A stretch of 64,000 nucleotides of DNA from JBBRSD01 sp038245725 (GTDB lineage Bacteria; Actinomycetota; Coriobacteriia; Anaerosomatales; JAAXUF01): positions 124,001 through 188,000 of the forward strand of contig JBBRSD010000002.1 of NCBI GenBank assembly GCA_038245725.1, written 5' to 3'. Below, one piece after another: positions 56,980-64,000 of the stretch. The position numbers and the translations under genes were made by a program. Within the stretch, counting starts at the first letter, position 1, and each line of letters starts with the position of its first letter. Under the pieces are notes generated by a model, which saw only the letters and a program-made list of their open reading frames with translations, did not search any database and was not told the origin of the DNA.

Positions 56980-58062
56980 TTAGAACGATCGTTTCTTCAG
57001 GAAAGCCGGGATATCGAGGTCTTCCTCGGGCAGCGGCTCGAACGAGGGGACTCCAAGCGGGGTGCCCTCCCCTTCGCCAACGGCGCCGAACTGCATCGTT
57101 TCCTGACGCTTTCGCCCGTTGAATCCGGTCGCGATGACGGTGACTCGGATCTGATCCATCATCGAATCGTCGATGACCGCACCGAAGATGATGTTGGCCT
57201 CGGCCGCGGCCGCCGCAGCTACAACCTCGGCTGCTTCGTTGACCTCGAACAGCCCGAGGTCGCTCCCGCCGCAAATGGACAGCAACACTCCCTGAGCGCC
57301 TTGAATCGAAGACTCCAGAAGCGGGCTGGAGATCGCCGCGGTCGCGGCATCGTGTGCACGATTGTCGCCAGCGGCGATGCCGATTCCCATGAGCGCGGAG
57401 CCGGCATCGGCCATGATCGTACGAACGTCCGCGAAGTCGAGGTTGATGAGCCCCGGCACCGTGATGAGGTCGGTGATGCCCTGGGTACCTTGGCGAAGAA
57501 TGTCATCGGCGATGCGGAAGGCATCGAGGATCGACGTCTTCTTCTCCGCAACCTGAAGCAGACGGTCGTTCGGGATGATGATCAGCGTATCGACCATGTC
57601 GCCCAGCCGCTTGATGCCGTCGTCAGCCTGCAAAGCGCGCTTGCGGCCCTCGAACGCGAAGGGGCGCGTGACGACACCTACCGTGAGGGCGCCGATCTCC
57701 TCTTTGGCGATCTGCGCGATGACCGGCGCTGCACCCGTGCCCGTGCCGCCACCTTCGCCCGCTGTGATGAAGACCATGTCAGCGCCTTGGAGCGCCTCCT
57801 TGATCTCTCCCCGGTTCTCCTCAGCGGCTTGGAACCCCACATCCGGGTCCGCTCCCGCACCGAGGCCCTTCGTCAGATTCACGCCGATATGGACTTTGTA
57901 GTCCGCGTCGGACATGAGGAGAGCTTGAGCATCCGTGTTGATGGCGATGAACTCAACGCCCTTGACGCCGGCTTCGACCATGCGATTGATCGCGTTGGTC
58001 CCCCCGCCGCCGATGCCTATGACCTTGATTACTGCCAAGTAATTTGCGCCTGTTTCGAGCAT
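56980..58062 (-). CDS. ftsZ: Cell-division protein FtsZ
   Basis: 360 residues; GGGAGG upstream. The tubulin-like GTPase has [17 protein letters not shown], the T4 loop [17 protein letters not shown] and the catalytic T7 loop [11 protein letters not shown]. The C-terminal peptide [12 protein letters not shown] is the site where SepF and other partners bind. It forms the division ring. It is the last gene of the dcw run. Confidence 0.98.
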   Translation of the reverse strand: MLETGANYLAVIKVIGIGGGGTNAINRMVEAGVKGVEFIAINTDAQALLMSDADYKVHIGVNLTKGLGAGADPDVGFQAAEENRGEIKEALQGADMVFITAGEGGGTGTGAAPVIAQIAKEEIGALTVGVVTRPFAFEGRKRALQADDGIKRLGDMVDTLIIIPNDRLLQVAEKKTSILDAFRIADDILRQGTQGITDLITVPGLINLDFADVRTIMADAGSALMGIGIAAGDNRAHDAATAAISSPLLESSIQGAQGVLLSICGGSDLGLFEVNEAAEVVAAAAAAEANIIFGAVIDDSMMDQIRVTVIATGFNGRKRQETMQFGAVGEGEGTPLGVPSFEPLPEEDLDIPAFLKKRSF

Positions 58063-58167
58063 TGCTCGCCCTCCCCTGAGAGGCCGGTCAGAGCCGCAAC
58101 TCTTAACCTCAGGTTGACCGTTACTGTTTGGGTGGAACGCTCAATCTTCGCATAAACCTTACCTAGA

Positions 58168-58196
58168 GCGCAAGAGGGTACCTCAGATTCTTGCGC
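58168..58196 (-). terminator. Hairpin between ftsQ and ftsZ
   Basis: Arms GCGCAAGA and TCTTGCGC around a 13-base loop in the 176-base gap. It may be a partial terminator or processing site that sets ftsZ expression apart from ftsQ. The ftsZ promoter is expected here, but no box is clear. Confidence 0.45.
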
Positions 58197-58238
58197 GGGG
58201 GTGTGTCCACTCCGATCCTAGCGTGAGCGTTACCGCAG

Positions 58239-59201
58239 CTAGTTGCCAGAATTCAATCCTCGCCATGTGGGTCGATTGACGACACGCACGTTGACGTATA
58301 CGACGTTCTTGTTGTCCGCCAGTAGCCTCTGAACTATCTCGTCCTTCTTGACGATGTCGGATGCACTGCCTACAAAGACCTGAACGCTATGGGTCAGAAT
58401 CAGCGCCGTCCGATCGATTGTCGGAGCGGAAACAGTCCGCACGCGCTTGAGAAGCGCGGGACTCAAACCCCGCAGAACCGCGAGCGCATTGCGCAGTTCC
58501 GCCGAGTCCGATTGCAATCCCGCGGCCGGCGACAACCCCTCGACATCGCGAATGGTCGGAACGGCCGCTGACGCCTCGGCGGTTCGCTTTCCAAGCCAGT
58601 AACCCGAGCCATCAACTAGCCAGAGCGAAGTTCCACCCGCGTCCACGATCGCGGCGGGGGTGCGCTCGGTGATGTTGAGCTCGAGCATGTGCGGGAAGCG
58701 TCGAACAACCCGGATCTTCTCGATCCAGGCCTCGGCAAGCAGGCGCTTCGAAATGTCCCCACTGGGGAGGCGAAGAAGTGTTGTGCCTTGAGGAACGGCG
58801 GCGACACGAAGCACCTCGGCCGGTGAAAGGTGCCGCACCCCTTTCACGTTGATGCTCTGAATCACGAAGATGGGCGCGTTCGACAGCGCAATCAATCCCC
58901 ATGTGATGCCCACCACGGCCACGGCCATGGCAGAGCCCACCAGGAGTCGCTTTCGAGAGAGCGTGCGCTGTCGCTTCTCGCGTTCGTCACGCTTGACGCT
59001 GGCGACCCGCGCCCCCGCCCCCGACTTGGAGCCCGCGGCCGCGCGGGCAAGCTGCTTCGGCGAGCGGCGCCGTTCTGACTCGACCTCAGGTCGATCCTTC
59101 TTGTAGCGGACGCGCACCGTCTCCTCGGCGCCGATGACGACGCGCTTACGACTCGTCGAACGACCCGAGGAATCGGATTTCCGGTGTGAGTTCGATGCCA
59201 T
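58239..59201 (-). CDS. ftsQ: Cell-division protein FtsQ
   Basis: 320 residues. A long basic cytoplasmic N-terminus (about 90 residues) is followed by one membrane helix (LLVGSAMAVAVVGITWGLIA). The POTRA domain has FVIQSINVKGVRHLSPAEVL and a beta domain follows with IEKIRVVRRFPHMLELNITERTP and WLVDGSGYWL. The start has AAGGAGG just upstream. It overlaps the end of murB by 56 bases. It connects with the FtsB/FtsL division complex. Confidence 0.93.
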   Translation of the reverse strand: MASNSHRKSDSSGRSTSRKRVVIGAEETVRVRYKKDRPEVESERRRSPKQLARAAAGSKSGAGARVASVKRDEREKRQRTLSRKRLLVGSAMAVAVVGITWGLIALSNAPIFVIQSINVKGVRHLSPAEVLRVAAVPQGTTLLRLPSGDISKRLLAEAWIEKIRVVRRFPHMLELNITERTPAAIVDAGGTSLWLVDGSGYWLGKRTAEASAAVPTIRDVEGLSPAAGLQSDSAELRNALAVLRGLSPALLKRVRTVSAPTIDRTALILTHSVQVFVGSASDIVKKDEIVQRLLADNKNVVYVNVRVVNRPTWRGLNSGN

Positions 59202-60063
59202 ACGCCTCCTTCACGGTTTCGCGAACGAGACGGACCAGCCCAAGAACGTCAGTCGCGGTAGCGCCGCCGGCGTTGACTATGAAGTTCGCGTGGACATCAG
59301 ACACAGCAGCGCCACCGACGCGCGCACCCTTGAGCCCCGCCGCTTCAATGAGCCGACCGGCAGAATCGCCCTCAGGGTTGACGAATACGCTGCCGGCACT
59401 CGGTGCAGACAGTGGCTGCGTCCGCTTCCGACGGCGCAGGCTCGCCTCCATCGTACGTCGAATGTGGTCCGCGTCGCCCTCGACGACACGAAGAGCCGCC
59501 TCGACAATGATCCCCTTTGTGCGCAGGGAGCTCTGACGGTATCCCCACACGACCTCCGGGCCGCGGACGCTCATGAGCCCTTCGCCCGGCACGAAGAGAG
59601 TGACCGACTCGACAATCGAACCGATCCATTCATCCCGACTGCCGGCGTTCATCGCAAGGGCTCCGCCCACCGTCCCGGGAATGCCGACGGCGAACTCCAG
59701 TCCGGTCCTGCCCTCCGAGAAAGCGTCGCGTACGATTGCCGCGAGAATCACTCCGGCGCCCGTGCGCAGGTGCTCGCCGTCGAGCGCGTGGCGTTTGAAA
59801 TCGCGGCCTAGAACGATCACCGCGCCGTCGTAGCCCTCGTCTGAGGCAAGGACGTTGCTGCCCTTCCCCAACACGCGCCAGTCGATTCCTTCATCAGAGA
59901 GAATCTCGGTCGTCATCGCAAGGTCGGCGACTGTGGCGCATTCGACGAACAGCGCAGCAGGCCCACCAATGTGAAACGTGGTGTGCTTCGCCATCGACTC
60001 GCTGCTTCGAACCGAGCCCGCGAGGCTCGCCCTCAGGCGATCGAATGCCTGGACTAGCGACAC
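59146..60063 (-). CDS. murB: UDP-N-acetylenolpyruvoylglucosamine reductase
   Basis: 305 residues, type II-like short form. The FAD domain has TTFHIGGPAALFVECATV and VLGKGSNVLASDEGYDGAVI; VGIPGTVGGALAMNAGSRDEW and WGYRQSSLR (catalytic region) follow. NPEGDSAGRLIEAAGLKGARVGGAAVSDVHANFIVN provides the Ser proton donor. It reduces UDP-GlcNAc-enolpyruvate to UDP-MurNAc. It overlaps murC by ten bases. Confidence 0.96.
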   Translation of the reverse strand: MSLVQAFDRLRASLAGSVRSSESMAKHTTFHIGGPAALFVECATVADLAMTTEILSDEGIDWRVLGKGSNVLASDEGYDGAVIVLGRDFKRHALDGEHLRTGAGVILAAIVRDAFSEGRTGLEFAVGIPGTVGGALAMNAGSRDEWIGSIVESVTLFVPGEGLMSVRGPEVVWGYRQSSLRTKGIIVEAALRVVEGDADHIRRTMEASLRRRKRTQPLSAPSAGSVFVNPEGDSAGRLIEAAGLKGARVGGAAVSDVHANFIVNAGGATATDVLGLVRLVRETVKEAYGIELTPEIRFLGSFDES

Positions 60064-61451
60064 GGGACTGCTACCTCTCGAGCCACTCCCAGCGCCTCGA
60101 CGAGCTCCGGACCGATCGCAGTGACGTCGCCGGCCCCCATCGTCATCACAAGATCGCCTTCGCGCACGCGGGACTGAAGATAGGGAACGATGTCTGCGCG
60201 ATGAGGGAGGTACGAAACGCGGGCGCGCGGATGCTTACGCAGCAGCGCATCGAGAACGGTCTTGCCGGAGACGCCGGGAATCGGAGCCTCTCCCGCACTG
60301 TAGACATCCATCAGCACCGCGCAGTCGGCCGAGCCGAACGCGTCTGCGAAGTCCTCGGCAAGTGCCTCGGTACGCGAATATCGATGCGGCTGGAACAGGA
60401 CGAACACCCGACCGAACCCGAGATCCGACGCGGCCGAGAGCGTGGCGCCCACTTCGGTGGGGTGATGCGCGTAGTCATCCACGACGGTCACCCCGCCGGC
60501 CTCGCCGATGAGGTCGAAACGGCGGCGAACGCCGGTGAATTCGGCGAGCGATGCGGCCGCATCTTCCACATCGAGACCGAGCACCCATGCGGTCGCGAGG
60601 GCCGCCGCGGCGTTGGCGACCATGTGCGACCCAGGTACACGCATGAGCGACTCCACGTGCTGTCCCTCGGGAAAGACGACCTCGAGACGCGTGCCTACAC
60701 CCATGCGCTCGATCGCCCGGCAGCGGACGTCGCACGTTTCGGCGAATCCGTACGTGACGATCCTGCGACCGGTGGTACCCGCAAGCTCGACGAGGCGAGC
60801 ATCGTCGCCGCAGATGACGAGCGAACCGTCGGCCGACACGCGCTCCATGAACTCACAGAACGTCGACTCGACCGCCTCGAGCGTGCCGTAGTGATCGAGA
60901 TGGTCCGCCTCGATGTTGGTCACAATCGCGACGTGCGGATCGAGATGGACGAAGGAGCCGTCGCTCTCGTCGGCCTCGACAACGTAGTGGCGGCCCGAAC
61001 CGTTGATCGCGTTCGTGTCGAACCCGTCGACTTCGCCGCCGATCAGAAACGTCGGCGCCAGGCCCATGCGGGAGAGCATCGTCGCGACCATCGAACTCGT
61101 GGACGTCTTACCGTGCGTCCCGGCGACCGCGATCGTCTCGCGCTCCCCCGCCAGGTGCGAGAGCATCTGGGCGCGTTGCCACACGGGAATGCCGCGCCGG
61201 CGCGCCTCGGCGAGCTCAGGGTTTGTCTCAGGTATCGCCGAGGAGACAACGACGACTTGAGGGTCGCCGAGGTTGTTCGCTGCATGGCCGACCGCGACCG
61301 GCACTCCCGCCTGCTCGAGCGCGCGCGAATACCGCGACACCTTCAGATCGCTCCCCGTCACCGAGACCCCGCGCTCCGCAAGCACGAGGGCGATTCCGCT
61401 CATGCCGGCGCCGCCAGCGCCGATGAAGTGTGCGTAAACCTGGTCAGACAA
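60054..61451 (-). CDS. murC: UDP-N-acetylmuramate-L-alanine ligase
   Basis: 465 residues from a TTG at 61451, with GGAGG six bases upstream; no ATG fits. It overlaps the murG stop by eight bases. HFIGAGGAGMSGIALVLAERG is the N-terminal Rossmann motif, IAVAGTHGKTSTSSMVATM the ATP P-loop, TNIEADHLDHYG the middle motif, and VVDDYAHHPTEVGATLSA plus FQPHRYSRTEAL the end. It adds L-Ala to UDP-MurNAc. Confidence 0.95.
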   Translation of the reverse strand: MSDQVYAHFIGAGGAGMSGIALVLAERGVSVTGSDLKVSRYSRALEQAGVPVAVGHAANNLGDPQVVVVSSAIPETNPELAEARRRGIPVWQRAQMLSHLAGERETIAVAGTHGKTSTSSMVATMLSRMGLAPTFLIGGEVDGFDTNAINGSGRHYVVEADESDGSFVHLDPHVAIVTNIEADHLDHYGTLEAVESTFCEFMERVSADGSLVICGDDARLVELAGTTGRRIVTYGFAETCDVRCRAIERMGVGTRLEVVFPEGQHVESLMRVPGSHMVANAAAALATAWVLGLDVEDAAASLAEFTGVRRRFDLIGEAGGVTVVDDYAHHPTEVGATLSAASDLGFGRVFVLFQPHRYSRTEALAEDFADAFGSADCAVLMDVYSAGEAPIPGVSGKTVLDALLRKHPRARVSYLPHRADIVPYLQSRVREGDLVMTMGAGDVTAIGPELVEALGVAREVAVPCR

Positions 61452-62583
61452 CAGAGTCCTCCGCCGAGTCGTCGGTGGGTGGGGCGCCACGAGCCGCTCG
61501 GCGAGCGAGATCGGCGACCTCGGCAGCTGCGTTCGGCCGTCCGAGGGCGTACGAGGCGTCAGCCATGGTAGCACGCCTCTGAACGTCGCCGAGCAGGCCG
61601 ACGATGACGTCACCGAAGTGTTCCTCGTCGAGATCGCCGTCTGCGATGAGCTCCGCCGCGCCATGAGCGACCATCGTTGCGGCGTTCTTCGTTTGGTGGT
61701 CGTCGGTGGCGAAGGGATACGGAACGAGCACGGCCGGCAAACCGAGTGCTGTGATCTCCGCGATAGAGGTCGCCCCGGAGCGCGCGACGACCAGATCGGC
61801 CGCTGCGAGCGCAGAACCCATGTCGTCGAGATAGTCGACCACGGACCATCGGCCTCTTGCGTCACCCCCCGCGGCTTCTAGCGCCGCGCGGACAGTCTCG
61901 GCCTCGGCTTTGCCCGCGACGTGGACGACGCGGACGTCGGGCAGATCCATGAGGCGATCACGCAGGGCGACGATCGCCGAATTGAGGTGCCTCGCGCCTC
62001 GGCTCCCGCCGAAGACGAGCAGCACAGTCGACTTCTTAGGCAGTGACAGCGCGGCGCGTCCCTTTTCGCGTTTCGAAGCGAGCACCCCGGCCCGGACGGG
62101 ATTGCCGGTCACCTCCGCACGCTCGGGATGCGCGAGCAACGGAATCGACTCCCCGTACGTCACGCCGACGTTGGTCGCCCAGCGCGAAAGCACTTTGTTG
62201 GCGAGCCCGGGAACGGAGTTTTGCTCATGCAGCACGAGCGGGATCGACCGGAGAAGTGCGGCGAGTCCCACGGGGATCGAGACGTAGCCCCCGAAACCAA
62301 TCACGACGTCTGGCTTCTCCGAGGCGAGCCAGCGCAAGGCAGTGACCGTCGATGCCGCGATCCGTGCCGACGACGTGAAGAGGGTCTGCGGGCGTGCCCG
62401 GTCGAAACCGCTCGCAGCTAGCCCGCGAAACGCGACGCCCGCCTCGGGAACGAGACGGGCTTCAAGGCCCCCAGGCGTGCCGACGAAGACGACCTCGTCA
62501 TGCTCGGCGGCGAACTCCTCTGCTACGGTCAGGGCGGGGTACACGTGGCCGGCCGTTCCGCCGCCGCTCATCCAGACTCGCAC
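61444..62583 (-). CDS. murG: UDP-GlcNAc:lipid I transferase MurG
   Basis: 379 residues. MRVWMSGGGTAGHVYPALTV opens the protein with the Gly-rich loop of GT28 glycosyltransferases. LHEQNSVPGLANKVLSRWA and LLVFGGSRGARHLN follow, and VVARSGATSIAEITALGLPAVLVPYP is the UDP-GlcNAc site. It makes lipid II on the inner face of the membrane. It overlaps the 3' end of ftsW by 86 bases. Confidence 0.95.
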   Translation of the reverse strand: MRVWMSGGGTAGHVYPALTVAEEFAAEHDEVVFVGTPGGLEARLVPEAGVAFRGLAASGFDRARPQTLFTSSARIAASTVTALRWLASEKPDVVIGFGGYVSIPVGLAALLRSIPLVLHEQNSVPGLANKVLSRWATNVGVTYGESIPLLAHPERAEVTGNPVRAGVLASKREKGRAALSLPKKSTVLLVFGGSRGARHLNSAIVALRDRLMDLPDVRVVHVAGKAEAETVRAALEAAGGDARGRWSVVDYLDDMGSALAAADLVVARSGATSIAEITALGLPAVLVPYPFATDDHQTKNAATMVAHGAAELIADGDLDEEHFGDVIVGLLGDVQRRATMADASYALGRPNAAAEVADLARRAARGAPPTDDSAEDSVV

Positions 62584-63736
62584 GTGCCGACTCCTCGTTC
62601 CTTGGAACGGTACGGACCACTCGCGGCGCGTGCGCTCCGTACTTGGACACAGACAGTATCAGCCCGACCGAGATCATCGTCACAAACATCGATGACCCGC
62701 CGTAGCTCACGAACGGCAGCGGCTTACCGGTCACGGGGAATATGCCCGTAACGGCGGCCATGTTGAGGGTGGCCTGGAAAGCCAGCATCCCCGTCAGCGC
62801 CCCCGCCACCAGACGCCCGAAGGGATCGCGTGCGCCCATCGCGATACGGACACCTGCGTACAGCAGCACGACGAACGCGACCACCACAGCCAAGGTGCCG
62901 ATGAGCCCGACCTCCTCGCCGATGATCGCAAAGATGAAGTCGGTATGCGCCTCAGGCAGGTAGAAGAACTTCTGGGCCGACAAACCGAGTCCGACGCCCT
63001 TGATCCCGCCAGTGCCGAATGCGAGCAGGGCTTGGATCGTCTGGTAGCCCTTGCCGCTCGGATCGAGCCACGGGTTGAGCGAGGTCAACACCCTGCCGAG
63101 CCGATATGGCTCAATGGCAATGGCGAACACGCCGAACAGTGCGAGCACAAGCGCGGCCGCACCGACCCAGCGCATCTCGACGCCGCCGAGGAAGAGCACG
63201 ATCGCAACACCCACCGCGAGGAGCACGGCGGTGCCCAGGTCTGGCTGGAATACGATGAGAACCGCCGGTAGACCTACATAGAAGGCGATTCGGCTCATGT
63301 ATGTCTTCGTTTCAAGCCGCCCGCGCTGCCACTCCACCGCCAGCGCCGCGGCCACGAGCACACACGCGATCTTGGCGAACTCGGAGGGCTGAAGGTTGAC
63401 CGGCCCGAGCGGGATCCAGCGGCGCGCACCGCCGCGAACCACGCCCAGGCCGTACGTGACGACGAGCAACACGATCGATACCCACCACGCCTGCTGTCCG
63501 AGGAAGCCCTGGAAGCGGCGATAGTCGAATCGTGCTGCGATCAATGCGAGCACAGACCCCATCGCAACGAACGCGATCTGACGAACGAAGAAGAACGTCG
63601 ACGACCCTTCCTTTACCAAGGCAGAGATCGAAGAGGCCGAGTACACCATGGTTAGACCGAACGCGGTCAAGAAGACGGTTGCGCCAAGAAGGAGATAGCG
63701 CGGCACCGAGCCTCCGGCGAAGTCCTTCCGCGTCAC
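62498..63736 (-). CDS. ftsW: FtsW septal peptidoglycan glycosyltransferase
   Basis: 412 residues from a GTG at 63736 (GAGGAGG upstream), overlapping the murD stop (GTGA). It has ten predicted membrane helices. FVRQIAFVAMGSVLALIAARFDYR opens the SEDS fold, GPVNLQPSEFAKIACVL and FQPDLGTAVLLAVG follow, then EAHTDFIFAIIGEEVGLIG and PFVSYGGSSMFVTM. A basic tail of about 40 residues is encoded within the murG overlap. It polymerises septal peptidoglycan. Confidence 0.94.
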   Translation of the reverse strand: MTRKDFAGGSVPRYLLLGATVFLTAFGLTMVYSASSISALVKEGSSTFFFVRQIAFVAMGSVLALIAARFDYRRFQGFLGQQAWWVSIVLLVVTYGLGVVRGGARRWIPLGPVNLQPSEFAKIACVLVAAALAVEWQRGRLETKTYMSRIAFYVGLPAVLIVFQPDLGTAVLLAVGVAIVLFLGGVEMRWVGAAALVLALFGVFAIAIEPYRLGRVLTSLNPWLDPSGKGYQTIQALLAFGTGGIKGVGLGLSAQKFFYLPEAHTDFIFAIIGEEVGLIGTLAVVVAFVVLLYAGVRIAMGARDPFGRLVAGALTGMLAFQATLNMAAVTGIFPVTGKPLPFVSYGGSSMFVTMISVGLILSVSKYGAHAPRVVRTVPRNEESARASLDERRRNGRPRVPRPDRSRGVRRRA

Positions 63737-64000
63737 TCGGCCTCCTCCCCGTTCATCGCAAGCACCAGCGTCTTGAAGACGGTCCCTCGATGCTCGTAGG
63801 AGGCGAATTCGTCGAACGAGGCGCACGCCGGTGAGAGAACGATCGAATCGCCCGGCACGCCAAGCACGGCGGCCACCGTGACCGCGTCTGTAAGTCCCTT
63901 CGCCTGCGACAACTCGACCGCGAGCCCCTTGAAAGCGCGGGCGATCTCATCGGCGGCCTCGCCGAAGACGACCACGCTCTTCGCTCGAGCGGAGACCGCT
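63733..64000 (-). CDS. murD: UDP-MurNAc-L-Ala:D-Glu ligase (partial; C-terminus)
   Basis: The frame runs off the right edge and ends at 63733, overlapping ftsW by four bases. About 88 residues of the C-terminal domain remain: VVVFGEAADEIARAFKGL, the helix before AVTVAAVLGVPGDSIVLSPACASFDEFASYEHRG, the typical MurD end motif. Position directly before ftsW fits the dcw cluster. Confidence 0.9.
   Translation of the reverse strand, partial: AVSARAKSVVVFGEAADEIARAFKGLAVELSQAKGLTDAVTVAAVLGVPGDSIVLSPACASFDEFASYEHRGTVFKTLVLAMNGEEAE

Noticed and set aside
60054..61865. 603-codon murC frame starting inside murG
   Set aside because: Residues before the TTG at 61451 are the murG gene read in another frame and show no MurC homology.

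Overview
GC-rich bacterial chromosome window. The gene set suggests an anaerobic or microaerobic actinobacterium of the Coriobacteriia type (inference from content; no 16S gene is present). Supporting features are an actinobacterial-type integration host factor, SepF and DivIVA with no FtsA, a dcw cluster with murB between murC and ftsQ, a 2-oxoacid:acceptor oxidoreductase, rubrerythrin-like and NapH-like Fe-S proteins, a PyrR-controlled pyrimidine operon and a T-box ahead of ileS.

Region 1 (1-13.96 kb) is accessory and partly decayed. It starts with an AbiE-type (type IV) toxin-antitoxin pair, the toxin running off the left edge. Next come a small stress/envelope group (CsbD-like, a 54-residue membrane peptide, a membrane-anchored collagen-like protein) and a Met/Gly-rich lipoprotein pair, one copy broken and one carrying a c-type heme domain. 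A Met-rich membrane peptide and a frameshifted UbiB-type kinase remnant follow. From about 5.23 to 13.93 kb lies a segment bounded by two imperfect direct repeats. Each repeat holds the 3' part of tRNA-Pro(GGG) plus its terminator, and the intact tRNA is at the right end: the footprint of a tRNA-targeted integrative element, but with no integrase visible. Its cargo is small housekeeping and stress genes: NAD(P)-binding protein, SnoaL-like protein, LysE exporter, cupin, truncated globin, two DUF488 proteins, AlkA-type glycosylase, hemerythrin, DUF1540 and DUF2769. The cupin and one DUF488 gene carry frameshifts.

Region 2 (14-31.7 kb) is core metabolism and signalling: coaBC, korAB, two tandem membrane GGDEF/HD-GYP proteins, an alpha-oxoamine synthase, a NapH-like Fe-S membrane protein, DJ-1/PfpI and rubrerythrin-like proteins. 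It continues with a tRNA-modification pair (thiI and a QTMAN/DUF3524 glycosyltransferase), rpoZ, gmk and the integration host factor.

Region 3 (30.4-42.1 kb) is a single pyrimidine operon read on the minus strand: pyrR-pyrB-pyrC-carA-usp-carB-pyrK-pyrD-orf-pyrF-pyrE. A promoter, a PyrR-binding RNA hairpin and a terminator precede it. Upstream are rluD, lspA, a TraR/DksA zinc-finger gene and T-box-ileS.

Region 4 (47.4-64 kb) is cell division and envelope: murD (partial)-ftsW-murG-murC-murB-ftsQ-ftsZ, then pgeF, a complete pstSCAB-phoU operon, yggS, sepF, proC, yggT, divIVA and DUF167. One inward-facing DUF4013 membrane gene lies between pgeF and ftsZ. Most genes overlap or are spaced by a few bases, so long co-transcribed units are likely.
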